DNA from: Neodiprion pinetum
Taxonomy: Eukaryota; Arthropoda; Insecta; Hymenoptera; Diprionidae
DNA length: 64,000 bases
Reading direction: 5' to 3'
Assembly: GCF_021155775.2 (NCBI RefSeq)
Contig: NC_060233.1
Span: forward strand, 2,894,501 to 2,958,500
Numbering within the stretch: position 1 is the stretch's first letter; every line of letters starts with the position of its first letter. Position numbers and translations under genes: made by a program. Under the pieces are notes generated by a model. That model saw only the letters and a program-made list of their open reading frames with translations. It did not search any database and was not told the origin of the DNA. Shown here piece after piece: positions 46,581 to 59,040 of this stretch.

Positions 46581-49429
46581 GATCAGACGCTGTATCATTC
46601 GTCTCGAAAACACAGGGTGCAGAGTGCGTGTGGTGCAAGGATCGCGCCGAGTGTTCCCAGGGTGAGTCCCTCGGGTTTGACAAGGGACGAATATCCCCGG
46701 AGTATGAGTTGTTGTATGGCGCTACAGGATCGGCCGGGATACACGCACGTCCCTCGGCGACTTGGCACTGCTCTGCCTCGGGCTGGCTAAGCTCTCATAG
46801 ACCAGGGTCCGCCTCCACGAATCCCCTTCTCAACATCGCCGAATTTTCCTTCGAGGTATTGAAGGATATTCTCGCAAATCTCCGCTACCGGCCTGTTTCG
46901 CTTGGCTCCTTTCCACGATACCTCGAAGAGATTCGTGAGATGAAAGATATTGTCTTCACGGAGAAAATCAGCCCCGTCATTTGGAAGTAGGCTACTTACT
47001 TGGACCTCAATCAACCTAACACCAAATCACAGAGAAAGTTTTCAATGTTTTTCGTGGATTGACTGAATGAATCACGACTACGTGTAAACCATGGCTCGAT
47101 TCTGCTCAGACAACTAAGGGTTTCCTATGTGGGGATCACACATCGAGTGTTCGTAGCTTCTGAATTTATTTTACAGTGGTAACTAAATAAGGTGACAACG
47201 AGTTGCCTAGCCGAATGGACTTATACTTGGCATTTCGAAGGACATTTGTAAACGTGAATTATGCTGCATGTCAAGTTCATGTTCAGTATTACCCTACCAA
47301 CCTTGTGTCTGTTGCCAATATTTTTTAAATTTTGTAGTCGAATGGTAGTCAGCCTCTGGATAAGTCTGCTACCTGGACAGGGTTTTGCGATAAAGTTACG
47401 GCCACTCGCCAGGGTGACGTCGTTCTTTACTTCATCGTTCAGGTTATTCTTGCGGACTTTGAATGCTGCACGTGCTGATCAAATGTCGGAAGGACCTTGA
47501 ATATGGAATCTGTATGCCGATTCATCAGTAATCAGTCTTGTTCGGTCACATGCTTTTCATGAGTTCATTTCGGTTACCTATATCCAATGATCATTGGATT
47601 AGGCATAACCCCAACAAATCACTGTCAATCGTACAAACTGAGAGACCATTAAAAATCATTACTGGATGACAGTGAAAGTCAATTGAAATCACTTGACGCG
47701 CTGGTCACTAGTAAACGAAGTCATTGTCGCTCAATCCAAAGCATCGACATTCACCGGGAGACACAGAGAATGATTACCAACGATTTTCGGTTTCAAAGAA
47801 CATTCAAGTAACTCGTGTTCCTTCGATTCCGAATCGATTTCCACGTTGGAACAACCCTTCGGGATGAACTTGACGGTGATCCTTGTAGTTTGGTTGTTCG
47901 CCGTTCCATTCGGCGGGTATTAGTACGACTCGATGGAAGGATAAAGCGACTCTCGAGTTCAGGATCAGGATGATAAGCCGTGAGCTTATTGCGCTCCGTG
48001 TACCCGGCCATCTGGGAAATGGTAATCAGCCGGTCCGATCGGACAATGAGTCGATCGCATATATTGAAAACTCTGAATGCAGCTATCGCCCGGCACTTTG
48101 GCGGGTGCGTGTTTATCCTTGCGTGGACGCACAATCACCCGGCTGGAATCTGAACAAATATGTACCTCGCGACGCGGCCGCCGGTTAATCTTTGCTCTCG
48201 CTTGCGTCGAACTGCCAGGCCGGCAGTAAATACTGGGAAACCGTCAATATTGAAACGTCTTATCAACCCCGGCTGAAATACACGTCGACGAGGAGACATG
48301 CATACCTGCAACGTTTTTCGTTGCGAGTCAAACTTGCCCGATAATACTCAGTGACGCACTTCTGACTCACTCGTTTTACCGCACATGGGTATGATTCCCC
48401 GTGCAGATGCCGCTGCACCGGAGTGCTGTACACTTTTCCAAATTTATCACCCCGAAAAGGGATCCAACACTCGCCGAGAATGATCCCTTGTCTCCAGAGA
48501 GAAGGGACCAGGGATATCCTGACCAGACCATTTCGATTACCAAAATTCTTCGACCGGCCATGACGAGGATGATAGTTTGAACAAGTTTTCAAAAATCTTT
48601 TCACAGATGAGAAATATGTGTTTCTATCGAAGTAGGTCCACTGATTAGGTAGGTCTGGATTCTAAATGTCAAATTTTGTCTTCTTTCACATAACTAACAA
48701 ACGAAAAAATAGTTTTACTAGATAAAGTTTACTTCTTATTTCAACCTGCCGCTACCTGCTGCTTGTGCTATAATCAACCGAAAACTTCAAGATTTATTTA
48801 TCAACGTAAATGAGACAAACAGCAAACTTTATAAATAATAACTGACGATTTTTGGTTACCATTCAATTTATAAAAGAAAAATATGTTTCGTTGACCTCTT
48901 GTCGGTTTTTTAATATCTTGCAGTGAGTATAGAACATTTTTCATCGCTCTTCCCGAGGATCTATCCCAAAATGGTTTCCATATTTGGTAACATCGGATTC
49001 ATTTAGTTCACCGAGAGCATCCTCCCACCTTGGTAAAGATATTTTCATAAGTCCCGTATCGCTTGCAGCGAGAGTCTGGAAAAAGTTTTCTGCAGTTCGT
49101 CGTTGAGCCCCTTTGACGAAAATCGAGTTTAAAGAGCAGCGTCGCGAGGGTGGCGAACCAGGGTGACCAGAAAAAGGCGAGACTGGGTGGCAGTCCTTTG
49201 CCAACAACACCTGCTCGTTAGTAAAAACACGCGAGCGAAGTCTGCAGGGAGCGACGAGGCGCCCTGCCGGTGTTTCCGTTCTTTGCGTCGTCGCGTCGTC
49301 GCGACGCAGGGTGTGTTACATTTCAATGTTCCGCGTCCTCGCTGCTACCTGCGCCCATCTTGCAGGTACCATGTGGGTGTGTGTTTGTATGAGTGAAACG
49401 TAAAAATAATGAAAAATAAAACGCACCGT

Positions 49430-49464
49430 AGGCGGAGGCGGAGGCGGAGGTGGAGGTGGAGGCG
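49430..49464 (+). repeat. (GGCGGA)n hexanucleotide microsatellite
   Basis: Six units of GGCGGA/GGTGGA (GGAGGC phase), the central two with C-to-T changes. Confidence 0.9.
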
Positions 49465-49610
49465 CACACGCGAACGTATAATATAATGTTTCCATTTAAT
49501 ATCTTTATGAGCGGCGAGGAAAATGATGAGGTTTCCTGTTTTTAATAATGTACCCTCGCGCACCTGAGCCTCGTAACTCTCTCGCCTTCTCCCGCTTCCA
49601 CCACCGCCAA

Positions 49611-49612
<2 letters not shown>

Positions 49613-49643
<31 letters not shown>
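49613..49643 (+). repeat. (TC)n microsatellite
   Basis: About 15 uninterrupted TC dinucleotides. Confidence 0.95.
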
Positions 49644-49646
<3 letters not shown>

Positions 49647-50091
49647 GGCTCCTTCCGCCCCCGTCCCACCCCCCCTCATTCGCCCAACGGCGTACTCCCA
49701 GAGCGGCTTAGACCTACACTCCACCCCTGCCCCCGCTGCCGTTTCAACCCCCATGCTACGGGTCTGAATCTCAAACTCGAACGTTTTTTTCCCGCCTCAA
49801 CTTTCCCCTCGCTCTTTCGACTTATTTCGGTAAAATTCGCGTTGCGAAACGCGCGCGACAGCGATTCTATACCTCATGTCAAATTCCTGTTATAGCAGCT
49901 AGGAAGAGGGGAGAGAAATCCCGAAAACCTCGAGAAGGAAGCTTATACCGTTCCTACAGGAGTGCCTCGCGGCCGCAAACTCGTGGGCTTGAATTTTCTC
50001 TCGGAAATATACATTATACGTTATACGGTATATATAGGGTGGGGAAGAAGTAGAAATCTCGCGGGGTTAGGCGGGAAAAAAAAAATTACTG

Positions 50092-50323
50092 CACTGAGAA
50101 AAGAGTTTATTCACTGTTAATGAACGTATATTTTGATATGGCGAAATAAATGTTTTGTTATTATTATCAAATTTAAGTCGAGCCAAGTAATGATCGATAG
50201 AAATTTGTTAATATTTAACAAATCATATTTGGCTCAATTAAAGTCTGCTAATAATAACGGAACATTTATTTCGCCATATCCAAACATACGTTTGTTAACA
50301 GTAAATGAAATCTTTTCTCAGTG
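50092..50323. mobile_element. 232-bp near-perfect palindromic MITE, CACTGAG termini
   Basis: Both ends read CACTGAGAAAAGA inward. The left arm (CACTGTTAATGAACGTAT, ATATGGCGAAATAAATGTT) is matched by the complement of the right arm (AACATTTATTTCGCCATAT, ATACGTTTGTTAACAGTAAA) almost to the centre near 50208. The arms are about 115 bp each, and the whole element is essentially arm to arm. It would fold into a long hairpin as RNA. There is no coding capacity; a small frame across it is a by-product. Confidence 0.9.
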
Positions 50324-50648
50324 GAAGGTTAAATCTTCAGTCATTTTTAACAAGGAATTCAATGGTGACCTTAAATTGGACGTTGAATCTCATTTCCAAG
50401 GTCGTTTTGAGATCAACTTTCATTTTTCAAATGGGAACATCCATTCTCGTTGCCAGAATCGGTAAGAGCGGTATATTTTATCTTTCTTCCGAATATTTCT
50501 CGATCCTTCCGATTGTGGCTCCAAAAATGGGGGTTCCCATTCGAAAAATCAAAGTTGATCTCAAAACGACCTCGAAGATGGGGTTCATGATCTAATCAAA
50601 GATCACCATTGAATACCTTGTTAAGTATGACCCAAGATTCAACCTTGG
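50324..50648. mobile_element. 325-bp palindromic foldback element abutting the previous one
   Basis: The left arm from 50324 (GAAGGTTAAATCTTCAG, TTTTTAACAAGGAATTCAA, TGGTGACCTTAAATTGG, GGTCGTTTTGAGATCAACTT) is matched by the complement of the right arm ending near 50648 (AAGTTGATCTCAAAACGACC, ATTGAATACCTTGTTAAG, TTCAACCTTGG). Similarity continues to within about 40 bp of the centre near 50486. It begins at the base where the preceding palindrome ends and is followed by T20 at 50654-50673. Confidence 0.88.
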
Positions 50649-53600
50649 TAATGTTTTTTTTTTTTTTTTTTTTCACCGAAGCCTGCGAGACTTCTAGGGG
50701 TTTCCATACTTTTTCCTTACCCTGTATGTGTGCGTAGATACACATCCAGGTATATTCGTCGTACATATCATAAGCGCTCCGGTCGACTGCTCCCGCAGAG
50801 CCTCCAGGTTTTATTCTCTTTGTGTACCTACCTGGTGACGTAATCTGGACGTACAGTTATTACCTACTCCGTCGACTCTGAGCACTTGACGACCCTGCGA
50901 TGCGGCGGTTCTTTAGTCGCAAGTCGTCACCACAGTGACGTACTAATCGTACCTACCTCGAAAACGTCGCTGAATTTTTCATCCCATTCCGTTTTCTTTC
51001 TTTTGTTGATTTTTTTTTCTTTTTTTTTCATTCCCTTTTCCTTCTCCTCTTTCCTTGCTTTTCTTTTCTTTTCTTTTCTTCTCCCTCGCGAATGCCTGAT
51101 GGGATGATTAAAAATGCGGAAATCTTCGATGACGCTGAAAAGAACGTACAATTTTTGGCATATTTGACGCACAGCTATTAATATACGCGTCAGCTGCGAT
51201 CGAAATGGAATTCGTCTGCAGAAAGCGATGAGAAACTCGCTTGGACTTCGGTAGGGCGATTTTTTAAATACCGTCTTTATTTTTTACGCGAGAAATTTTT
51301 GCGACGAAAGAATCCTGAAGAAGGCGTTGGTATTACGGCGGTACATTCGTTGACGGTATAAGATTGACGTCACGATCCCTGCGAGGTGATACGATCATCG
51401 TTTCTCCGAATATCTTCTTCTTGCGGAAGAGCTGCTGTTCTCGATTCCTCGAAACGAAGCCTGCAACTCGAGTAACGCACCGACGTCCAACTGAATCGTG
51501 GCGTGATGTACGACCGAGGGAATAATGGTCAATTCTTCGGGTTCACGCTCACACGATCAGCGAAGGACCACCGGGACTGCGGGTCGAGATCTGAACTTAA
51601 ATGGTGAAATTTTCACGCCCAATATTCAATTAGTTTGGCGGCGTTCCGCCGGCGGCCTTTCCTCGAGGCCCGCTTTCCGACACAATAGCATTGTGCAGCC
51701 TGAACAGAAAGAGAGAGAGAGGGAGGGAGCGGAAAACCCGTACAGGGCATTATAAATGAACGTCTGCAACTAATTTGGGGCTAAGCGTAACGCCGGCTAG
51801 GAACGAACCACGAAACGCTCCCTTCCGGTCGCCCCCCGTGCCTCTACGCCGCAGCGTGCAGCCGCAGTTTCGCCGAAAAGCAAACCGACACCACCGCGCT
51901 TCACCTACGCCGAGAGCGAGCCGTACGCTGAATTTTGCACGCGGAATACTCTGCTTTCAGGCTTTTGCCAGGGCGAAACTATGCCCGAGCCATTCTTGCC
52001 ACCGTCTTCTTTCGTCTCGAGAAAACTCCGCCGGGTTCGGAGCGACGAAAACGATTTTACAGCGATAATAAAATCCCAGGTGAGTCGACGGCCGCCATTT
52101 TGTTCTCCGGCAACTCGACGCGTTGTTAACTGTTACTAGTTGTACCGAATCCGACGTCGAGGATCGATTGTGTTTCAAGGAGTTATTATCACAGACCTGC
52201 AAGTTTGCCGCTGCTCAGGTATTATGAATAAGCTTCGAGGAGCGGGGTTCGGGCCGGGGGTTAATGACAGATTGCGGCGCGCTTGAAGCAGAGCGAGGGT
52301 GAGTGTAAACAAAAAAGCGGCGCTAGTCCGTTTCTACGAAATGTCGATCAGATAAGGTGAGCTGGCGGCGAGGCGACGGGGGGTTGGTGAAACGTCGAAG
52401 GAGCACGGGGGGAGCGAGCGTGAAGATATAAGGAACGAGTAGTCGAAGCGTGGATGGAAACAGTGCCCGATGGTTAGAGGCCGGTTCAACAGAGCCTCGG
52501 GATCGGTGTACGAACTAATTACAGTAATTTGTTCAGCAGCGTCAGAAGCAGTCAGCTTTTGCTGTTCGATCCTCGCGTGGCTGCAGCAATGCGACCGAGT
52601 ACGTATATCGTGCACAGTTTACACGACTCGAACTCCACCGCTCGCGTATATGTATAATTCTCCCCCTTCCCTCCCCGTCTAGACGTTTATTTTCGAATAT
52701 CGTCGAGTCAAATATTTACACGTTGAAAAACTAGAAAATATGCACGCGTTGCACCGACCCGACTTACACCGCACTCTCGGCTCGACTCGCGGGCTGTATC
52801 GGGACGCTTGTATCTTATTCCAAAAACAGCTTCTATTTTTAAACGTTTCAAACCTCCTTTTATACGCCGATCGTGCCGGCTAACCGCCTGTCCTACATTC
52901 GTCAAAAATAGCGGCGACGCTCCTCGGATATTTCTTTCTCTAATCGCACACGCGGTCCTGTTATCGAAAAGCAACGAACTCGCATCTCGAGACGATCGAT
53001 CCCTTCCCCCTTCGTTTTTCCGAACCGTTTCAGCGAACTCAGAAACCGGAAGCCGGAAGCTGCCGGCAGTCCGAGGCGTTCATGTTGCAACGTCGCCCTT
53101 TCGTCACGGCGATAATTCACCCAAAAGCACCTTGGGCGTGGCCCAGGCCCAAAACCTGCAGCTATTGGCCCTGGGGAAAGGGACCCAAAAGGCTCCGATG
53201 GGCCGCAAAGCGTGCAGTTCCCATTTATCCGGTCGTCCCCAATGGAACCGGAAGACTCGAACGAGCCGCGCTTTCCTGTCATCGGCTAACAAGACGCCGT
53301 CACTTTTCATCTAGTCTGTGGGTAAAGTAGAGAGGGGAAAATAAACACAGAAATAAGCGAGAACGATCGTTAATTTCGGGACACGAGATCCCTGACCTTT
53401 CTGCTTCGCTGATGGATCCTGTTCAGTTTATCCTGAAAATTATTCCACGGTGTGTACAATAATTCGGCTCCTGAGAGCTGGGGGGGGGGGGGAGCGGGAG
53501 TAAAGGGCTCTTCTTTTCCGACCGGGTCGCTTACGCGCAGAGCCTTGGATTAGGCCTCGGCCCGTGGAAATCCATCCAGAACGGCGGTGTATTATTTGCT

Positions 53601-53808
53601 TACATTTCGTTTTGCAGTACGATAATTCACCGGGCGAGCTTTTACCGAGACGGCAGCTGCGGTTCGGCCTAAATCATGAGCTTTTTTCTTCGTACCTTGT
53701 ATACAAAATTCCTGAATTTCAATCCAGCTCGCTGCTTGCAGAATTCTGGCATGCAGCCCTTCGGTTCGAGGGGTGAGAGCATATCTTTCCTAGAGGGCAG
53801 TTACGTCA
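50649..53808. other. 3.2-kb non-coding stretch
   Basis: No gene recognised. T20 at 50654-50673, (TTTCT)n at about 51058-51080 and G13 at about 53481-53493. GC-rich DNA at 51760-53300 is open in several frames on both strands, including a 168-codon frame at 52808-53314 with an opposing 126-codon frame. This both-strand openness argues for composition rather than coding. Confidence 0.4.
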
Positions 53809-53924
53809 GACAGAGGGAGAGAGAGACACGGAGAGACGGAGAAAGAGGAGGAGAAAGTCCGCACGAAGCCGCGTCTTCTAGTCAGTTGGTACAGTCAGTG
53901 GGCTTGAACGGCGGGCGGTAGACA
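53809..53924 (+). promoter_or_regulatory. Candidate GAGA-rich/initiator promoter
   Basis: A GAGA-rich block at 53809-53856 is followed by two initiator-like words, TCAGTT (A at 53884) and TCAGTG (A at 53897). The first ATG is at 53925 in a favourable context (GACAATGG). GAGA elements close upstream of TCAGT initiators are a known insect promoter arrangement. No TATA box or clear downstream promoter element was seen. Confidence 0.3.
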
Positions 53925-54002
53925 ATGGCGACGAACAATACAGGCTCCGAGATGCCTGTTATACCTTATGGGGGTGTTTATGGCAGACTCACTACGCCGT
54001 GA
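53925..54002 (+). CDS. Small open reading frame, 25 codons, function unknown
   Basis: ATG at 53925 has G at +4 and A-rich bases before it. The peptide reads MATNNTGSEMPVIPYGGVYG then RLTTP and stops at TGA 54000-54002. It is not recognised. It could be a translated small ORF, the first coding exon of a longer gene whose donor I cannot place (no strong GTRAGT in it), or chance. It is listed only because of the promoter-like sequence just upstream. Confidence 0.15.
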   Translation: MATNNTGSEMPVIPYGGVYGRLTTP

Positions 54003-54142
54003 AAAATCATCCCCTGTAATTACCCTCGACCCACCAGCATCGGGTCGAAGGTTGCGAGCAGCTCTGCGAAGAATTCTGAGAATCGTTGTTGGGAAGAAAT
54101 AATTCGGACGAAACGTGGTCTCGTCTTCCTCTTCACTTGGAA

Positions 54143-54143
<1 letters not shown>

Positions 54144-54171
<28 letters not shown>
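54144..54171 (+). repeat. Poly-T run (28)
   Basis: Twenty-eight consecutive T. It could be the reverse-strand tail of an old retroposed sequence, but nothing recognisable adjoins it. Confidence 0.95.
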
Positions 54172-54175
<4 letters not shown>

Positions 54176-57100
54176 ACAACGAAAACACTTGAAACAATTT
54201 TAGTTTAAGGACCCCTGAGAAATCCCTAAGAGAGTCTCACAATTAGAGTTGAATCGCGAATCGTCGTGTCAAAGTCTCGAGTTCTTAATATTCCCAAATC
54301 GCGGGACCGAATTTCCGCTGCGGTAAAAAAATTTCCACCCTGGATAATCGGCGACGAAATTGAAAAAAGAAGTACGTTATAGGATGTATATATATATATA
54401 CATATACATATAAGTCGTATCCGTATACAAATATCCCCGGCTTTGCATTACTGCAATGGGGTAAAGCAAAAATTTCCATAAAACCTTCCAAGCGAAGCTT
54501 TATTTTCCGGAGCTGCAGGCTCGACTGTAAGTTTTCCAAGCAGTCGCTTCGCGGCTCCTCCGCCTTAGTTGCAGGTCGCATTAAAATTGGCGTTCCGGAA
54601 TAAACAAAAGGAAAGAATTCCGTGACGGTGTGGGGCTGGCGGCGGCGGAGGGGGGAGGGGGGGGGGGCGGTGAAGGGGGGGCGGAAATGCGAAGCGTGCT
54701 GCCGCCGGTGGCTAGCGGGGGGCCGGCCGGTTCCATTTAGCATGTGGGATCCGTCATGGCATTCAAATATACAGAGCGGTATTATTTATGACCCCTGACC
54801 CAAGCCCTTGGTTCGTGGCGGCTGCAAACGCCTGCGGAATGGGACGCGGCAAAAAGGTTCGGGACGCATCGGATACACATCCCTCCTTGGTCCTGAAGCA
54901 GGTCGACCGTGATGCACGATCCTCTGCAGCGGATAAATAAATAATCGCGGCTATGCGCAGGGTGCGTAATGCAAATGCAGCGGTTCGCCCCTGTCTGCAG
55001 TCTTGACTCGAGATTTAAGAATGCATCAAACGTACAGTCGCGGTAAAGAGTTGTGAGGACGGAAAAAAAAAAATTATGCGACGAAAGCTTGGAAGTGCGG
55101 TTGAGGTTAATCGAGTTCGATTTAGTTTAACCAACCGTCTCCTTGATACGGAATCATGTTGTTCTTTTTCTTTTTTTAAACCAACGAATCGGTTCTGTAT
55201 TGAAAAAATCACATCGTTTCAACGATTTTAATTTACCGGGGCTCGTTTTGATCGTAAATATAAATTCTCTGATAATCTCACAAAACGATGCGGGGTTATA
55301 TTATTACAATTGTTATCGATTTAATGTTCGTCAATCGTAACGATTTCACTATAATCGTGTTATTTTGATCAACTAAGAAGCCAAAGATAAAAATCCAACT
55401 TTTTTAATCAACGATAAAAATTTGCCATATAGTTGATTGAAATCGTTAAGATAACGATTGAATTCTTCCTTATTGTAGAAACACGATTCGATACCGGAAT
55501 CTCTTCGAGATCGTCAAGAATTATGATATTGTAACGTAGATTTATGATTATTGAAAGTTTCACTTCGTGCTAATTGAACATATCGCTTCAAAACTAACGA
55601 TGATTTAAGCTCGACGAATTTCAGTCGCACTTTCGAACCTTCGTTAGGCGATATTTCTCTCCTTACAGCTCTTTGACTCGACTGTATTACGCGTTTTGTA
55701 ACATCCCTAAGCCGCGTTATTGCGCCACCGACGTGATTCTGGGAATATATAACGCCGTTGCGATCCGCGGTGCGTCACGAGCGGATTAACCGCTACATGG
55801 GTGATCACGAAATTAAATATCTGGCCGCCGACTCGCCCGCCCCTGGATAACGCAGCATATGCAGCCAATCCTCCCTTACAGACCAGCAAACGCCTGCGTC
55901 GCGAGCATCTGCAAGTGTGGCCGAACGAATGAATCTCCATCCATTCCCTGTCAACTGGAGAAATTTCAATAAGCCAATTCGGATAATGGATTGGCCCCTG
56001 CATGCACGTGCAGAAATCCTCTCCTCTCATCTCCTCTCGTCGGAACCTGCCATTCTCAACGCGTTAATATCGCAAGCTGCGCAATGGATCTGCGGTTCTC
56101 GAATGTTGATTTTGACGGGTCTCTGACGATCTAGGTTTTTCCTTGAGGTCGTTTGGTACGCACACGCTTACCGACCGAGCGAACTCACCCTTTTTATTTC
56201 CCGTATTAAATAAACGAAATGAACGGAAGGGGCTCGGAATGTAAGTTTCCTGAATTTCGCTACACAGAAGCCACCATCGCACCATAAAAATTTGATCCCT
56301 TTTTCTCTTCGTTTGTTTATTTAATGTAGGAAGAAAAAGGGTGAGTCTGCTCGGTCGGTAAAGGTATGAGTAACTGTACGAGCTTAATAATTGAGAAGGA
56401 TTCGATGAGTCGTAAAGTAAAAAAAAACAAATTGTCATTGAAACAGAGCTGTATTTACATTATCGGACTGATGTAGAAATCTGCACGGCGACGCGGGGCA
56501 AAATTTTTCAACAGCACAAAAACAAAAAAACCCCATTGCCCTAAATTTTTTTACAAGAAAATTTTTATCGCTTATTCGATTTCGATTGAGGAATATCTCA
56601 TTTTATCATTGAGTATCAATGAATTCCTTACATATCATTTAAGTTAGTTTTTTCTAATAAAAATTACATCCCGCTAATTCAATCCTAGGATCATTATCTA
56701 CAAATTATTCTATCAATAATTGTTAATAAGAAAATTCGTCTCAGAGAATTTGCAAGTGTTTTTTTTTTTTTTTTCATCAAAATCGGAGAAACTTAAGAAA
56801 AAAATATATAGTACACATATACTAGTTATATAATTTCTCCGACGTCATGGTTACAGTAATGAAAAAAATTCAATTCAGCGTTTTAAAATATCTTTCCATT
56901 AATTTATGCGGTGGTACTTGAATTTTTTTTTTTTTTTTTTTACTCTCCGCGACGTGTCCCGTCATCCCAAAGTTGAGCCAAATTAGATCGTAGGGTAGAA
57001 AAAAAAAAAAAAAAAAAATTTTTTTTCACAACGATCGATCCCCTTCCAATTCTAACTTCGAAATCGCATTCGACGTTGCACGAACGCGTTTGAGAATGGT

Positions 57101-57526
57101 CAGCCTGAATTCGGAATACCGAATGGCAATATCGATACTCGTCGAGTACCCTGGCCGTTGGTCTGTAGACACGGAAGCAGTAGGTGCCAGTCATCCGTCG
57201 GTCTATTTGCATATAGAATGGAATATGATAGCATAGCACCGCGGTACGTTTCCCCGCACGTAGCGATCACGCCCATTGAAAACCGAAGGGAAAATTGAGG
57301 GATGATCCGGTGACACGGCGCGGCGCCGCAGGGAAAACGGTTATATAATCCTCGCCGCAGCTTGTTTTTTTTTTTCTTTTTTTCTTTTTGATACACCATT
57401 TTCCTCCATTTTCCCCGTTTATTTATTCATAAGCTTTTTTCGGACTACGAAAATTCGGACGAGCAATCGTAACGGGGTCAGAGAAGTCGCCGAATCAGCG
57501 CAGTTATCGTCGTTATCGACGGTTGA

Positions 57527-57558
57527 CCCCGACGACGTCGTCGTCGTCGTCGTCGTCG
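57527..57558 (+). repeat. (CGT)n microsatellite
   Basis: A CGACGACGTCGTCG palindrome continues into about eight TCG units, ending GGACC. Confidence 0.9.
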
Positions 57559-57751
57559 GACCTCGACTAATGTGGCTTCGCGACGAAGATCCCTTCGACG
57601 TATTCTTTCACCTCACCGACGGTGACTGACGAGACTGAATGTGGTCGCAGGCTGACAACGAGTAACTACGAATCTCCATTGAATTATGATTTTCGCGATA
57701 GAAATGCATTTCGGATTGAGAATCGACGCAGTGAGAGAAACGGAAGTGGAG

Positions 57752-57777
57752 AAAAAAAAAAAAAAAAAAAAAAAAAA
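57752..57777 (+). repeat. Poly-A run (26)
   Basis: Twenty-six consecutive A between GGAG and CGAGCC. Confidence 0.95.
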
Positions 57778-58351
57778 CGAGCCAAAGCTCACCGGGATAC
57801 ACTCGATGATATTAAAACCAGATCGAATACGACTCCGAACTCGTCGCGATTCGCTGTTGCACTCATGCGGAGAGACTAGAATGGATATAAAATCGAAATT
57901 ATCGGTTTTCCATTGCGGTAACGGATGCGATCAGGACTCTGCTGCGTGACGGGGTGGTTTGGAAAAATAATTTGGATACACCTGACGTGATGAAAAAAGA
58001 TAAATGAAGCACGGATAATAGAGGAGGTAAAATATACGGAGTGAGGTATGAAACAGAAGGCAAGTTTCGATGTTCGTCACGATTTAATTGAGCAGGCTCG
58101 CGTATGTATCAGTCGTAAATTCAACTGTTCGATATCGAGTGGTAAATCAGCTGGGAACGCTACTTGAACGGCGAGTGAAATACTCTTTCAAATAACCAAC
58201 GATTTATAGAGATCGTTGGAAGTCATTGCGGATCAATTGAAATCTCATGAAAGCGTTGAAGAAATCGTGCGAAAAGCGTTCGGAAATTCGTACCGTTGAT
58301 GTTCTACTGATTTTTCTACTTTCGTCGGGCGTTTTCGATGATCTCTGGATC

Positions 58352-59040
58352 ACCAAATGATTTCTCACGATTTCTTGGATACCATACGATTCCTCAAGAT
58401 GACTAAAAAAAATTTCTGTAATTCTGAATGATTTCTCATACCTACCAATGATTACTAATGTAGAATTTTATTTTAAAATCACTGATTACAGTGTGACTTT
58501 GATAATTAGGATATGATTTCGAATGATATCGACACCGTGGTTACTTAAATTTTACACAGTGATTACGAGAGATTACTCGATAAACAATTTTACTCTGACC
58601 AGATGATTTCTCACGATTTCTAAGACTCGATACGATATCTCAAGATTGCAAAGAAAGTTTCTGTAATCCTAAGTGATTTCTCACGACTACCGATGATTAC
58701 TAATGTAGAATTTTATTTTAATATTACTAATGTCGTTGTGATTTCGGAAATTACCGAACGATTTCGAATGACATTGACACCGTGATTACTTCCATTTTAT
58801 AGATTGATTACGAGGGACCACTCGATAAATAATTTCACTATGACCAGGTAATTTCTCACGATTTCTTAAGGTTACGAAAGATTTCTGTAATCCTAAACGA
58901 TTTCTCACGACTACCACTGATTACTAATGCAGAATTTTATTTCAATATTACCGATTTCATCGCGATTTCGGAAATTGCCGAACGATTTCGAACGATATTA
59001 ACACCTCGATCCCTTGAAATACCCCACGGTTGATTTCCCC
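58352..59040 (+). repeat. Three direct copies of a ~245-bp repeat
   Basis: Units start at 58352, 58598 and 58843 with ACCARRTRATTTCTCACG. Each contains, at the same offset, TTTCTGTAAT, GATTTCTCA, GATTACTAATG.AGAATTTT, ATTTCGAA.GATAT and (except the last) GATTACGAG with CTCGATAAA. Copies differ by many substitutions; the third diverges after about 59000. Each unit contains internal CGATTTC echoes, suggesting growth from a shorter ancestral motif. The units are non-coding. Confidence 0.88.

Larger units (their letters stand above)
46581..50091. other. 3.5-kb non-coding stretch
   Basis: No gene can be named. Some open frames (46628-46990 on the + strand, 48941-49210 on the minus strand) have fairly even amino-acid composition but lack start-context, splice or homology support. 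Microsatellites at 49430-49464 and 49613-49643 are listed separately. Confidence 0.4.
54172..58351. other. 4.2-kb non-coding stretch
   Basis: No gene recognised. G-rich DNA lies at 54640-54690. AATCGTT/AACGATT words recur on both strands at 55200-55500. Other tracts are an A-run/T-run junction at 57000-57027, (CGT)n at 57527-57558 and A26 at 57752-57777. The AT-rich part at 56440-56940 shows nothing coding. Confidence 0.45.

Noticed and set aside
48941..49210. 89-codon minus-strand frame with balanced composition
   Set aside because: It looks somewhat protein-like, but there is no start context, splice support, domain or repeat relationship to back it.
52808..53314. 168-codon open frame on the + strand
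   Set aside because: It lies in GC-rich DNA where the opposite strand is also open for 126 codons; no domain, signal or compositional feature supports coding.
54144..54171. Poly-T as the tail of a retroposed gene on the minus strand
   Set aside because: No gene-like sequence or target duplication was seen next to it; mononucleotide runs of this size are common in this window.
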